Assembly: GCA_054601695.1 (NCBI GenBank)
Contig: BAAHQB010000004.1
Location: forward strand, 682,001 to 746,000
DNA length: 64,000 bases
Direction of reading: 5' to 3'
Source: Amorphochlora amoebiformis
Taxonomy: Eukaryota; Cercozoa; Chlorarachniophyceae
Both the position numbers and the translations under genes were made by a program. Under the pieces are notes generated by a model. The model ran no database searches. It was not told the DNA's origin and saw nothing but the letters and a program-made list of their open reading frames with translations. The number at the start of each line of letters is the position of its first letter. Position 1 is the stretch's first letter. Shown here piece after piece: positions 1-23,321 of the stretch.

Positions 1-88
1 CGCTTAGTTGGGGTTAGGGTTAGGGTTACGCTTAGTTAGGGTTAGGGTTAGGGTTAGGGTTAGGTTCAGGGTTAGGGTTAGGATCAGA

Positions 89-8849
<8,761 letters not shown>

Positions 8850-8897
8850 GTGTGACGTTTCCTTCACTATCCCTAATCCTATATCCAACCTAAACCC

Positions 8898-9309
8898 TTA
8901 AGTCTGGATCAACGATAAAATTGCACAAGATATGTGAATCTTTGCACCTTCTGAAAACCACACCGACCCTTTCTCATGCTTAATTGTGTACAAGATTTCT
9001 TTGAGCCATATCCCAGGCTGCACCATCGAGTAAATCTTCGCTACCCACAACTCATAACCCTTCTTCTAAGCTCTATCCTTTCCAAAAATCGGAAGGAATC
9101 GTCAATAAACATCCCTGTGGCGTGCCCGAAATAAACCACCTGTGCTCGCACATCCTCGCAACGGGCATTCTTCGCGCCATCACAGTGCCAAGCTTTTGAT
9201 CAGGTTGAGCCGGAGGGATAAAAGCTATGAATGCAAGGAATGCGAGCGCCCCTGCCACAATGATCGCAGCGAGAGGGGGCGCAGAGCGGCCCGAACGATG
9301 CATGACCAT
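8898..9309 (-). CDS. small membrane-anchored protein, unknown function
   Basis: The ATG at 9309 opens a frame with a short basic head (MHRSGR) and a strong hydrophobic helix (AAIIVAGALAFLAFIAFI) followed by PPAQPDQKLGT, i.e. a signal anchor. A second clearly coding-like stretch on the same strand, 9063 down to the TAA at 8898-8900, begins KKGYELWVAKIYSM and ends ILSLIQT. It follows an acceptor-like CTTAG, so an intron near 9070-9160 probably joins them; the donor phase is not settled (GTTGCG after codon CCC keeps frame). The gene ends only about 50 bp from the start of the downstream minus-strand SDR/CIA30 gene. I do not recognise the family. The second stretch could itself contain small introns. 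Confidence 0.4.
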
Positions 9310-9465
9310 CGCTGTATGGTATCGGGGAGGGTTGTCAGGAGAGCTTGTGGTCCGGTGATCGGTGTTACCCGTGGCATAGGAAACAGGGTTTAAAGGATAT
9401 AATATTAAGTAAGAACAGCTAAACTGCTAGATAGAAATAATATTTCGCTAAGCAAATTCTTTTAG
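9310..9465. promoter_or_regulatory. putative divergent intergenic region
   Basis: About 150 bp between the minus-strand membrane-anchor ORF (start 9309) and the first assigned exon of the plus-strand voltage-sensor gene (9466). The sequence is of ordinary composition, without TA arrays. A possible first exon of the plus gene (ATG at 9301, donor near 9349, encoding MTIAVWYRGGLSGELV) would overlap the opposite gene's start. No TATA box or initiator could be assigned. Confidence 0.3.
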
Positions 9466-10518
9466 GTGATTTCTCTGCCCCAATGGCGGCCTATCGGCCC
9501 TGGAGATGAGGTGGGAAAGCGTATAGTCTATCTATAGATCTACCAAACCGGGAAATATTCTTTTGTATACTAGGGCCTCCTTGTCGAGCAAATCGAACCT
9601 TTCTGCGTCGGATAATCCTTTAGGGGAAACCTTCCAAAGTAAGTTTCCTTTTCCGATTCATCTTGGCAGTCTTGGCAATCAAAGGGAAAGAAGTCTGAGT
9701 AAGCTTGGTTTGATTCAAACCAGAATGGTATAAGTCTCATTGTAAGCGGATACAAGCGAAATATGCGGGCCCGGGGTTGCAGAACGCGATTAATCGACGG
9801 CTCAATCATCCCCGTAATCTCCGTCCCCTTCCTTACGAGCACTCCCAACTCACATGATACTTTACCCCCCTCGAGAAATCACGTATGGCATCATCTGATA
9901 GTTATTGTCTTGTCTAGTTACTGCAGTGATCATGGGTTGCCTGCTTTTCTTCGATATTCTGACGATTCTGGTAGCCCTCACTCTCCGCTTGGCGAGTGTC
10001 GAGCAGGGGTACAGCTCGTGCAAGGTGGGATGATGTCAAACACTCTTTAGTTCTAGAGTATTCCTTTTTTGCACAGCCGTATTCTTCTCACTCTTACCAT
10101 ACACATAACAAGACACTGTACATGATACAATACCTATTTGTTTCTCAGATGCAGTGCGATGACATGACCTGCGAACCCGGAACAGACTTCCAAAATGAAA
10201 ATCTCAACAATGGTGCTGATGCTCTTACAGTGTGAGTTTGACTAGGGATTGTTTTAGAGCAAGGGGGGATTTGGTTTAGGTCTCGCTGAGTTGGAATTAT
10301 GCCGAGGAAGACTAGTAAGGCACAAGGGTCTTGCTGACGATACATTATTGGGATAGAGCAAGGATTAGAGTTTGACTGTATACCTACATACATTTATACA
10401 ATATGCATATGTAAAAATATATGTATGTACTCATATATGTATAACCATTCGCCTTGATCCGAGAATAAAGCGTGCATCCTCCGGTGAGAAAAGAAGTGTG
10501 CTAATGAAACAATCAATA

Positions 10519-10570
<52 letters not shown>

Positions 10571-10629
10571 TATATGTATATACACGTAAACACACATGTA
10601 TATATAATTATGTATATATATATATATAT

Positions 10630-10660
<31 letters not shown>

Positions 10661-10666
10661 CTATAT

Positions 10667-10712
<46 letters not shown>

Positions 10713-10799
10713 GTATATATATATAATATACATATTATATATATATATATATATATATACATATATATATTGTGTGTGCGGTCTGTGTAACTTATGTAC

Positions 10800-10857
<58 letters not shown>

Positions 10858-11480
10858 ATATATATATTGGTTACATACATTACATATCAGGCTCTCACTT
10901 ATGATTCTAATGGTCTTTGGCTTGGAGACTATTATTCGCATTCTTGTCAACCCCAACACCTACTTCTGCAGGCACCCTAAACCCATCCCTACAGTAACCC
11001 AACGATAATCTTAATATCCGTAAACACTTCACTCACTGTGGGGAAAACTTCCATTTATCGAGTTCAAGTCAAATCCTGTTCCTATATCTATCCTGTTGCT
11101 CCCTTTTCCGCTCTACCCAATTCAGCTGAAGCCCCGATTTCCTAACCCTTACTATCCACACACTACCAAAAGCTGAATCTATCATTCGCTGTCACCAATT
11201 CAATCTAACCTAGCTTTGCCTAGCAATAACCTAAATCTGACTCTAACCCTAGCTTCTACAACATCCTGGACTTTTGTATCGTGTGGATCTCCATTATAGT
11301 GGAGCTCACGCTTTTCTCGTCTGCTGCTGGTCTGCTGATCGTTGGTATGTGTTCTCTTTGTTTGCCGGATGTGTTTTCTGTGCTTGTTCTCTGGCTCGCC
11401 TGGCAAAACTAGCCGCTTTCTTTGTGATAATATATTTATATATGTGCATACATATGTATCTAAATGTATATATATATATA

Positions 11481-11512
<32 letters not shown>

Positions 11513-11646
11513 ATAGACTATATTTAATATGATATGTCTATTTTTATACACAATCCTGTATGTGTATACATGTGTATGTATGTATATATACACATTTACA
11601 CATATACATGTGTATGTGTACATATATATGCCGTTCGTTAGAAATT

Positions 11647-11692
<46 letters not shown>

Positions 11693-12070
11693 GTATATAT
11701 ATTTATACAATAGTAACATGATACATGTAAATTATATGATACATGTATTAAACATACATATTTATGTATATGTGTTGATATAGTATATAATATTTATATA
11801 TGTGTATATGAATATGTTATGTATAAATTTAGATATATGTATTTTTGAAATATACGCATTATGTACATGTATGGATATATCTATTCATATGTATATATAT
11901 ACACGACAGATATATATTATGTCTTATATACGTATATATAAATGTATAAATAAATGAATATATATGTATGTATGTATATATATATTTTCTATATATATAT
12001 ATATATATATGTACATATGATGATATATTCATATATATATATATATATACACACACTCACATATATACAA

Positions 12071-12108
<38 letters not shown>

Positions 12109-12154
12109 TATACACTTATGTACATATATATTGTATATGTCTATTATATTACAC

Positions 12155-12200
<46 letters not shown>

Positions 12201-12324
12201 CATACACATATGTATATGTATATATATATCTATATATATCACATAAATCTTATATCTTAGCTCGTACATGGCGCTTCGTCCGGGATATCGTGGGATCTCT
12301 TATTACGGGCATATCATACGGAAG
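9466..12324 (+). CDS. voltage-sensor domain protein, Hv1-like (proton channel type)
   Basis: Exons in phase: 9466-9510, 9624-9638, 9670-9698, 9783-9813, 9876-9900, 9927-10024, 10149-10229, 10464-10483, 10891-10971, 11253-11344, 12261-12324. They encode four hydrophobic segments. S1 is [15 protein letters not shown], with an Asp where Hv1 channels carry their selectivity Asp. A Cys-containing S1-S2 loop follows. S2 is [13 protein letters not shown]3 is [17 protein letters not shown]4 is [16 protein letters not shown], with the RxWRxxR spacing typical of Hv1. No S5-S6 pore was found, which favours a proton channel or a VSD-linked enzyme over a classical cation channel. The intron after 10971 appears to be GC-AG. 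The N-terminal start is unresolved (perhaps 9301). After 12324 (phase 2) the model can stop by read-through, use exon 13405-13432, or splice directly to the kinase exon at 13585. Confidence 0.72.
11701..11800 (+). repeat. dispersed repeat, copy 1
   Basis: A roughly 100-bp segment with TTATACAATAGTAACATGAT, ATTATATGATACATG and TGTTGATATA. A similar segment is at 60605-60720. Both copies lie in introns. Confidence 0.75.
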
Positions 12325-12367
12325 GTATACTTCTTTAAGTCTATAAATTAATATTGGATACATAATA

Positions 12368-12424
<57 letters not shown>

Positions 12425-12548
12425 GAATATATTAAAATACCTTCACGAAGTCCATGGCATATTTCATGGCATCCATGTACATATCAGACGGATATAAATA
12501 TATGTATCTATAAATATTCATGTAAATATGTGTGTTTGTGAAAATGCA

Positions 12549-12599
<51 letters not shown>

Positions 12600-12646
12600 A
12601 TATATATAGACATATATATATATATACATAATACATATATATAAAA

Positions 12647-12678
<32 letters not shown>

Positions 12679-12852
12679 GATATGCGAATATACATAATGT
12701 ACATTTATCTATCTATGCATGGGTGTACATTTGTAAAATATGTAATAATGTACATGTATTTTATCGTTATGAATATATACACACATATGTATAAAATCAA
12801 CTAAATATATAAATAATTTTATATCTATATGTATATACATATACATATATTC

Positions 12853-12900
<48 letters not shown>

Positions 12901-12976
12901 CATATATGTATATATATATATATATGTATTAATGCATGTAATATATGGTAATATTTGCATATATTTATAAACGTTT

Positions 12977-13017
<41 letters not shown>

Positions 13018-13070
13018 GTGTGTGTAAGACATCTATATGTATATATTTGGGTATCTACATAAATTATACA

Positions 13071-13076
<6 letters not shown>

Positions 13077-13149
<73 letters not shown>
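13077..13149. repeat. (TA)n microsatellite
   Basis: Long TA run in the intron between the voltage-sensor and kinase exons. Confidence 0.9.
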
Positions 13150-13155
<6 letters not shown>

Positions 13156-13193
13156 GTATATATGTACATATATATATTATATAATATAGTATG

Positions 13194-13245
<52 letters not shown>

Positions 13246-13252
13246 TATGTAC

Positions 13253-13300
<48 letters not shown>

Positions 13301-13404
13301 TAAATATGGATATGCATGAGTGTAATCTATATGCATAGGTGTAAAATACACGAAAGATGATTTTATAATGCACGCACATGGTGCATTTCTATGCATATCT
13401 GCAG

Positions 13405-13432
13405 CAAATATGAGTATCTCAATGATAAGCTT
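13405..13432 (+). CDS. candidate 28-nt cassette exon between voltage sensor and kinase
   Basis: Bounded by ATCTGCAG and GTGTACG. In the frame left open by the S4 exon it encodes KYEYLNDKL. Continuing into 13585-13669 in the second open frame gives a basic, possibly coiled-coil tail (LRKQYER) that stops at 13782. Skipping these 28 nt keeps the kinase frame instead. In another frame it offers an ATG (MSISMIS) that could start the kinase. Its splicing is inferred only from motifs and phase. Confidence 0.35.
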
Positions 13433-13439
13433 GTGTACG

Positions 13440-13512
<73 letters not shown>

Positions 13513-13584
13513 GCATATATTGATATATATATATATATATATTATTCGAATTTATATAATACATATGAATACATTATATCACAG

Positions 13585-13994
13585 AGGAAACAATATGAAC
13601 GACCGCATTCTGGACCCCAAGAAAATTCATATGGAAAAAAAGATAGGATCCGGACACTTTGGAGAGACGGTGAGGATTCACACAAACGGAGAAAGGGATA
13701 CAGATACGTGTACATATGTGCTTACGACCAAAATCGAATTTTTCAGTATCTTGCGACGTACAACAATCAGGACGTCGTAGTTAAGGTGGATGCGTATTTC
13801 ACAACACTCACGTATATACATATATATATGTGTTGTAATTTGATATTTTTATATGTAAATGTGTAAAAATGTAAATATGTATATATATGTATATATACAT
13901 ACATATATAGATAGATGTACATACATATTTATTTTTCATACATCGTGTATGTATATATGTATAAAATTGTGTACACGTTTTACAGATATAGTTA

Positions 13995-14049
<55 letters not shown>

Positions 14050-14142
14050 TACATTATGTAAATATAATTTACACATATGCATATCTATATATATATATAT
14101 ATATACAATGCAATGTCAAATATATACATTGTATATACATAC

Positions 14143-14203
<61 letters not shown>

Positions 14204-14714
14204 GTATGCACATATATTACTGTAAATATAATAAATTTTATATTGCTATGTAAATATAATAAATTTTTAGATAAGTATATACTTACATATTTATTTATAT
14301 GTATATGTGTATTTTTTGGGATATTGATTATATACAGATTTATTTTTACACATGCACACTCACACATATATATATATATATATATGAATAATAAATAGAT
14401 ATATGTATATACAATATATATATATATATACTTATATATATATATGTATTTACTTAAGAAAACATATGTATTCATAATATATGCATTTGGATATATATGC
14501 ACAGGTCCCCCATCACGGAACAGGCGATCTAGGCGAATTAATATCCTTTATCAAAATTAAAGAGCATCCAAACGTCGTCAGGTTTTAAATGGGTCAGGGT
14601 TAAGTTAGTGTCTGAGATTTTTAGGCTTCGGGGTTAGGGGTTACAAGAGTCTGCGGCCTTATTTCGTCATGATGTATATTCATATTGTACATATGAAGAT
14701 ATATATGTTCATGC

Positions 14715-14765
<51 letters not shown>

Positions 14766-14883
14766 TATATATATTCAAAATTAATATATTATATATATAT
14801 ATATATATAATATAATGTACACATATATATAAATATAATATAAATGTAAATAAATAAATATGTATATATAAATATATATATAC

Positions 14884-14953
<70 letters not shown>

Positions 14954-15068
14954 CATATGTATATATATATATATATATATGTATATTGTATTTACATATT
15001 AATATATGTATATCTTTTTATATATTGCATAATGTATAATATATGTATGTATATATACACACACGCAC

Positions 15069-15111
<43 letters not shown>

Positions 15112-15940
15112 GTACCTATATATAAATACTTGAACACCCATTTACACATACACACATATAACAATTTTAAAAAAATTCAGCTTTCTCGGAATTACAACCA
15201 AGAACGAGAAGCTATGTCCCGTCACCCGATTCTACAAGTAAGTATCCTACCTAACCTCCACCCTTATCCCCTAAATCTAACACCCTACACCCTACCTAAT
15301 CTTGATTAGTCTCGGATCGCTCGACAACCTCCACGAGATGATTACCTTCAGCTCGTGGCCTATTTTCCTGAGAATCGCTCTCGACATCACCAGCGGGGTT
15401 CGGTAAGTTCCTTTCAAAAGTATTCAAATTCCAACGGATGTTAAAGATTGAGGTAAGACGGAAGCAGATCTAACCTAAATCAAATCCCCAATCCTACCCT
15501 AGCCATCTCCATGAGGTTTTAAATATCCTCCACCGCGATATCCGCTGTGCAAACGTCTTCCTCGAGGGTAAGGGCTGGGGTCAGGATTAGGGGGTTACGG
15601 TTAGGTTTGGGGGTTGGTTAGGGTTAGGATTAATGTCAGGGTTGACGTTGGACAGCTGGAAGAAATTGGATATATCCTTTCTCCGACACGATTTACTACT
15701 GTAGCACCTAGCTTCTCCGCCAAGAAACCCCTAACCCTACCCTTCCCGTAGGATCAACAAGGTCGGGAGCGAATGGCATTAAGGTAGTTGCGGATCGAAC
15801 TCCTTTGATTCTAATCCAAATTTCCTAACTCACCGGAAAACCAACCGTATCAGGCAGTGTTAGGAGACTGGGGATTAGCTAAGGGCATTAATACGGACGT
15901 AATATTAGTGTAAATAATATACCTATATACATATATATAT

Positions 15941-15989
<49 letters not shown>

Positions 15990-16050
15990 AATATTTGGTA
16001 TATAGATATATCATACACATACATACATTTATGTAAACATACACACACAT

Positions 16051-16097
<47 letters not shown>

Positions 16098-16139
16098 CTA
16101 TAATATATATTCTACACACAAACATACAAATATGTATAC

Positions 16140-16185
<46 letters not shown>

Positions 16186-16287
16186 ATTCATGTATATGCA
16201 TAGCAATATTTACTAACACTCATATTTACATAAATTTATGTTACGAATAAACAAATTTATGCACGTATAATATGTATGCATATATAG

Positions 16288-16325
<38 letters not shown>

Positions 16326-17211
16326 AATATATACACAATCTACATAAACATAGATCATCTCTTAATTTTAACTTCTCTCACTCGTTCTGGTTGTAATCTG
16401 TAACAAATATATTCCCACATCTCCCTTGGTAGCATAGAAACAAAACTCATTGCAATAAGACCTGCATCGTATTTCCTAACCATATTCTTAACCCTAGAAA
16501 AAGACAAACCCAAGTTCAGAAAATAGTCGAGTAGAGACTTCTCCGGACGTAAGCCCAACCCTAACCCTAAACTTAACCCTAACCCTTGGCTATTCTTCCA
16601 CGCAAACACTAACACTACTAAACGCTAATCTTCTGATTCGAAGGAACTTGTTAAGGTTAAAAAGCGGCGGGATGAGAAGGTTCTCTGTGGTCTCCCACTC
16701 TCGCTCTCTTTTGTGCCCTGCACCTCAAGCATTCTGTCCAGGATGCGATCTGTTCCTCTCCATATCTCTCCAAGATTTTCTCTTCGATCTCATAACAACT
16801 CTGCTCATGTTCTCTCTCGCTAATATAGTCTCTCTCTCGATCTCGCTCGCATTCAGTCGCCACTGCGTCCTCTCTATCCTGCCCTATCTCTCTCATGCTC
16901 AATCTCTCTTGTGCCGCCACTTGTTCTCTTCTCTCCCTCTCCTCACTCCCAGTCACTTGCTCTCCCTCCTCCCTCCTCTCCCAGCTCGAATAAAAATCTA
17001 AGGCAAAATCTAACCCAAACCGTAAATCCAAACCTGTCTCCGAGCCGAATTGAGCCCAGGCCTAATCAAAACTCTAACTCCAGTCCCGAAACGGAATCGA
17101 GTCCGGTCGGTCTATTTCCGGGAGTAGGAACCCTGCAAACACCCAGACCCAGCAGAAAATGATGTTTACTATACCGGGTAAGCATATGTATTTGTATACA
17201 TATGTACATGC

Positions 17212-17243
<32 letters not shown>

Positions 17244-17342
17244 GTATTTACATATGTATAATATAGATGTATTTATTATATAGATGTATAATATAGATTT
17301 ATATAGATATACATAAAAAAAAAGAGACATGTACATATATGT

Positions 17343-17403
<61 letters not shown>

Positions 17404-17990
17404 TATTTATATATAATGTATATGTGTATGAATGTATTCACAAATATATCCACATATATATATATATATATACTATATATATATATAAAAATATATATAT
17501 ATATATATAAAAATATATATATATATATATATACTATATTAATTGTCTAACAACCTATCTCTGTATTCAACTATTTGTCCCCTCCACCTCTCCTTCCTCT
17601 AGCAGTCAACCCTTTTTCTCTCTGTATGTCTTCTGTTCTTCTCTCTAGCCTTCACTTAGAGTTCAAGTTAGGGGTATGGTTTGGATTAATCTTGGAGTTA
17701 GGGTTAAGGTCATAGTTAGATTTGATTTAGGGTTTGGATTAGGGTGTGACATACTCTGCAAACACCAAGCCCTTTACACGTAAACTGAGCTCTAATCCTT
17801 ATTCAGTACTGTTTGTGGTTATCAGAGAGCCCCCCAAGTGCTTTGAAGCCCGATTCTGAGTTTCAAGAGGATTTAAAGCTGCCGGATACAATCATGGGGT
17901 GAGTAGTGTGGATTGGTCGTATCTATAACGTATGTACATATATCTGTACTATCGGTGTAAATATATTGATATGTTGTATACATATTTGCG

Positions 17991-18027
<37 letters not shown>

Positions 18028-18156
18028 ATATACACACATATATATATATATATATACATATAAAGTCGTATATGTATTCTTTAATGTATACAGAAATAGC
18101 GAATTATACGATAACGTGAGCGCCTCAATGTTCTACAAAGGCACAGGCTCAATGAG

Positions 18157-18210
<54 letters not shown>

Positions 18211-18291
18211 ATGTATATATATATGTTGTTATGTACATATATATATATATATTCATACACATATAAATCAATTTGTATCATAAAAATATAC

Positions 18292-18350
<59 letters not shown>

Positions 18351-18379
18351 TATGTGTGTATGTATATGTGTATGTGTGT

Positions 18380-18431
<52 letters not shown>

Positions 18432-18573
18432 GAATGTGTGGATCTGAAACATGCAGAAAAATACGTATAAGTTGTAAAATATTTTAAGTATACACATTTA
18501 TTGTATACATATATATGCATATGCATATATATGTGTATATATATATAAATATATATGTATATATATGTATATA

Positions 18574-18619
<46 letters not shown>

Positions 18620-19045
18620 ATATGTTATGTATGTTGTACAAATATCTCAAATACATAAAATGCATACTTTTATTTATATGTACACGTGTAATAAAAATAT
18701 AAAATATATAATTATACACATACGTATAAATACTCGAATAATAAGTTGGTGCATGATACGTGTGTATTTGTGAAAATATGTTTATGTGTTTCAAATCGAA
18801 CCAACCTGTAAGGATAATCCAATTCTATTCAGTGTGAGTCCTTGGCCTTGGACAGCTCCAGAGGCATGGGTTATGGGCATATTCAATAAGGCTAGCGATA
18901 TATACATGGTGGGTTAATATATAAAATACACACATATATACACACACACATATATATATATATATATTAATAACATATATATATATATATATAAATATAT
19001 AAATTCGTACATACATGTATTGTTCGTGTGTACATGCATACGTGC

Positions 19046-19125
<80 letters not shown>

Positions 19126-19239
19126 ATGTGTACATGTAAATGTATTGTACTTTTGATATGAAGGTGGGCGTAACATTTTGGGAGTTACTGACGAAAGGAG
19201 CGGTATCTTTTCTAACAGATATAATATATACATATATTA

Positions 19240-19313
<74 letters not shown>

Positions 19314-19410
19314 ATATTGATACATATATATATATATATATATTGATTTATATATATATATATATATTGATATATATATATATATATATGTTAATACATA
19401 TATTGATATT

Positions 19411-19490
<80 letters not shown>

Positions 19491-22240
19491 TTAAACATGT
19501 GAAAGTATATATATAAATATATATTATATTATATATATATATATATTATATTATATATATATATATATATTGTTAACGTATACCGGACCTACAAGCTTAA
19601 CTAGACGTCAGATCGCTAGACTACCGTCATATTCGTAATCTACGCATGCGAATTAGCAATAGTCATCCGAGGGGAAGATCTTCCAAGGGAAGACCTTAGG
19701 TAGGGAAGGCCTTCTACGCGAGAATTTTCTTGTGAATTTAGTCATTATCATTTGCCATAATCCAAACGGACAACAGTCAATCGGACAACTACCACTGCTA
19801 CGCTGACAGGTTATGAGTTTCGAAGCGACACGTACTGCCCTACTCAAGTGGACTGCCAAGCTGAAGCTTACCAAGGAGGACGACTGGACCAAGTACGCCA
19901 AGAGCGTCTCTATGATGGTGAAGGCACTTCAGCTCGAGGACTGCATGAAGCTTGGGGCACGATCCATCATGGATTGGAAGAATCCTGACGCTCTACGTCC
20001 ACAGCATGTGGTTGAGATGAAGGAGGGGAAATGGGCAACGAATCTCGATGGGAAAGAGGACGCGCATATAAAGTTGAGGATGCTACTGCATGCTACATTG
20101 GTGCTCACGGTGGGACGTAAGTATGAACATCTTACAACCGGGAGGGAGGATCCAGTGTACCTCTGGGCTCGTCTGCGCGCTGGCATCGAGGGTCCACGAC
20201 TGTTTAGGAGGATGAAGCTACAGAAGAAGTTGAATCGTCAGACGCTTGACGATTACAGCGGCGATTTCGGGAAGCTGGCTTCGGAGATCGAGGAGACGGC
20301 GGATGCACTCACCGGGCTGGGCAAGACCATGGACGACGAGGACAGGATCGTGGCGCTCATGATGGCTCTCCCGGAGGACGAGTACGGCTCTACACTCGAG
20401 AATATTGCACTGCACCCTACTACCTACCAAGCGGCGGTAACGGCGATCACTAGTGTGGCAGCAAGGAAGGCGGCTAACAACTATGAGACCAAGGTAAAGG
20501 ATATCGTGGCGGCCGGCCATGAGCATCAAGGGACCAAGAATCTCAAGGACATGTCTGCGAAGGATCTTGCGAAGATGAAGACTAGGATCGACAAGTTGAT
20601 GACCGCGAAGTCTGAGAGGCCGAAGGGAGCATCGAGGAAGTTCAGGGGCAAATGTTTCAAGTGCAACAAGAAGGGGCACATGAAGAAGGATTGTCCATTG
20701 CTCAACGAACAAGATGATGATGCGGCGATACTTGAGGATGGCAGCGAATCGGATTACAACTGGAGCACGGTGGCAGGCAACTGGGGCGACGGCTCGACTG
20801 CTGGATATCTGGTGCTCGACAGTGGATGCACGAGGAGCTGCTTCAAGGACAAGCGGTACTTCAAGACCTTCAGGGTGGTGAAGAATCATGCTTTCAAGCT
20901 AGGCAACGGGGAGACCCGAATGGAATCCAAGGGCTTTGGGGACGTTGAAGTGCCACTAAGGAATGGGAAAGTACTCAGGATGACCAATGTGGCATATTGC
21001 CCCGGAGCTGCGGCGAACTACGTGGCTCAACGGCGGCTACGTGAAGATGGATATCGACTCAGGTTCGTGGGGGAGCAGGACGACGTCTCGATTATGAAGG
21101 ATGGAGATGAGATCTGCAGGACTTCTGGGACCAAGAAGAAGCTCTTCCTCATCCCTGTGGCGAACGATGATAACCTTGGCGCATGGTTTGACGACAAGGC
21201 GAGGTGGAGATCCTTATGGAAATGGCACCTGGCACTAGGTCATACGCTAAGTAGGGTCATCAAGAAGATGGAGAAGCCGGGAGTCGTGGCTGGATTGTCG
21301 ATTTCAGATGTCAAGGCGCATGCTAGGTTCTATGATACCATATTCAACTTCAAGGCTCGACGAGAATATATATATATATCTCCTAAGAAGCAGAATGATG
21401 TGTGTATATATCCTGAAATGACGTTCTCCGACGACAAGGCTGCCGACGGAGAGGGGGAGAAGAATAATGCACCGGATATGGGGGAGTCTGGACGGAAGAT
21501 ATCGAGCACGGACATCGACAACGTTTACCTACATGGACCAGTGGTCATCTTCGGAGGAAGTTTAATACATTGGCGTTCGAAGCGACAGACAATTGCTGTG
21601 AAGAGCTCAGCCATTGCCGAGTACGTCGCTTTGTCGGAAGGGCTGGACGAATTGCTATGGATGCGGAACTTATTTTTAGAGTTGGACGTGAAGTTGGGAT
21701 CGTCGATGGTTTATGAGGACAACACTGCGTGTATACGGATCGCGGAGAATCCTATCTTGTCTCAGAAAACCAAGGCCGTCGATCTGCACTTCCACTACTG
21801 TCGGGATCACCTGCAACGTGGGATATATATGTTGGAATACATACCAACAGATCAACAGTTAGCGGATGGGCTTACCAAGGCTGTGAGCGGTGCTACACTC
21901 TTCAAACTGGCGGAAGCATATCTGGAAACGGAAGCGCATGTGGCTCCAACCAAGAGCGCAGCAGAGGTCGACGCTGGCAGGAGCGGCGCGTCGAGGGGGA
22001 GTGTTAACGTATACCGGACCTACAAGCTTAACTAGACGTCAGATCGCTAGACTACCGTCATATTCGTAATCTACGCATGCGAATTAGCAATAGTCATCCG
22101 AGGGGAAGATCTTCCAAGGGAAGACCTTAGGTAGGGAAGGCCTTCTACGCGAGAATTTTCTTGTGAATTTAGTCATTATCATTTGCCATAATCCAAACGG
22201 ACAACAGTCAATCGGACAACTACCACTGCTACGCTGACAG

Positions 22241-22287
<47 letters not shown>

Positions 22288-22563
22288 TACATATACATAT
22301 ATATACATGTGGTATGTGTATATAAATACATATATGTATATTTATACAGTATACAAGATACATATGTATTTATGCACATGTATATATGGTGTATGTGCAT
22401 ATCAAATCTTGTACCTATATCTATGTTCCATATACCGAGGGGGAGGGGATAGAGAAGGAAACCATAACAAACGTGCGAAAGAGGGATAGATAAGAAAATG
22501 AGAAAGAAAGAAACTGGAAGTGAGAGGAGAAAACGAGAGAGTCTCAAAACCTATTCAAATCAA

Positions 22564-22613
<50 letters not shown>

Positions 22614-22997
22614 GTATACATATATATATATATATATATAAATGTATATATGTATACAGACATATATATATATATAATATATAGAATATGTATATACACA
22701 TATGCATATATTGTTGGTTGCAGCCTCTTCTTTAGTAGAAGTGTGGTTTCTTGTTTGTAGTATGTCTGATATGTACATATCTCTGTGTGTGTGTGTGTAT
22801 GCATATGCATACACCTGATATGCATACACCTGATATGCATACCCCTTTATACACATATACATTTACATATATGTTAAATACATATATATATATATATATA
22901 TATACATATATGTATATGAATATATGTATATATATATATATATATATGTTTGCGCCTGGTTAACATACTTTTGTATATCATTGTAAGAAGATTGTTC

Positions 22998-23065
<68 letters not shown>

Positions 23066-23152
23066 TTAATCTGTACATGTATAATAAATATATATATATA
23101 TGTGTATATTTATACATATGCACATATATACAAATACGTATACTTACATAGG

Positions 23153-23218
<66 letters not shown>

Positions 23219-23279
23219 TATCTATGTTATATAACACATATACATTTAAGATATAAGTGTTGTGCATATTCCATACGGC

Positions 23280-23321
<42 letters not shown>

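Larger units (their letters stand above)
19571..22239 (+). mobile_element. Ty1/Copia LTR retrotransposon, internally deleted
   Basis: Two direct 238-bp LTRs, apparently identical base for base by eye, with TG...CA ends flank one 740-codon ORF. Internal features in order: primer-binding site, gag with zinc knuckle, protease, GAG-pre-integrase stub, RNase H, polypurine tract. The integrase core and nearly all reverse transcriptase are missing, so the copy should be non-autonomous. It sits in sense orientation in a kinase intron, inside a TA tract, so a target-site duplication cannot be verified (flanks are TATAT-like on both sides). Composition is balanced, in contrast to the surrounding TA-rich DNA. 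Identical LTRs point to a recent insertion. Confidence 0.95.

Noticed and set aside
1-85. Chromosome end / true telomere
   Set aside because: Repeats are short, interrupted, continue into unique coding DNA, and recur in introns across the window.
16355-16615. Minus-strand frame with an F-box-like [13 protein letters not shown]
   Set aside because: Lies inside a kinase intron on the opposite strand, partly built of TTAGGG-like DNA. No supporting exons were found, so an F-box gene is not claimed.
16657-17162. Long frames on both strands in CT-rich DNA
   Set aside because: Low-complexity polypyrimidine tract within the kinase intron; frames do not match splice phase.
20218-20889. Minus-strand 223-aa frame
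   Set aside because: Shadow of the Copia polyprotein on the opposite strand.
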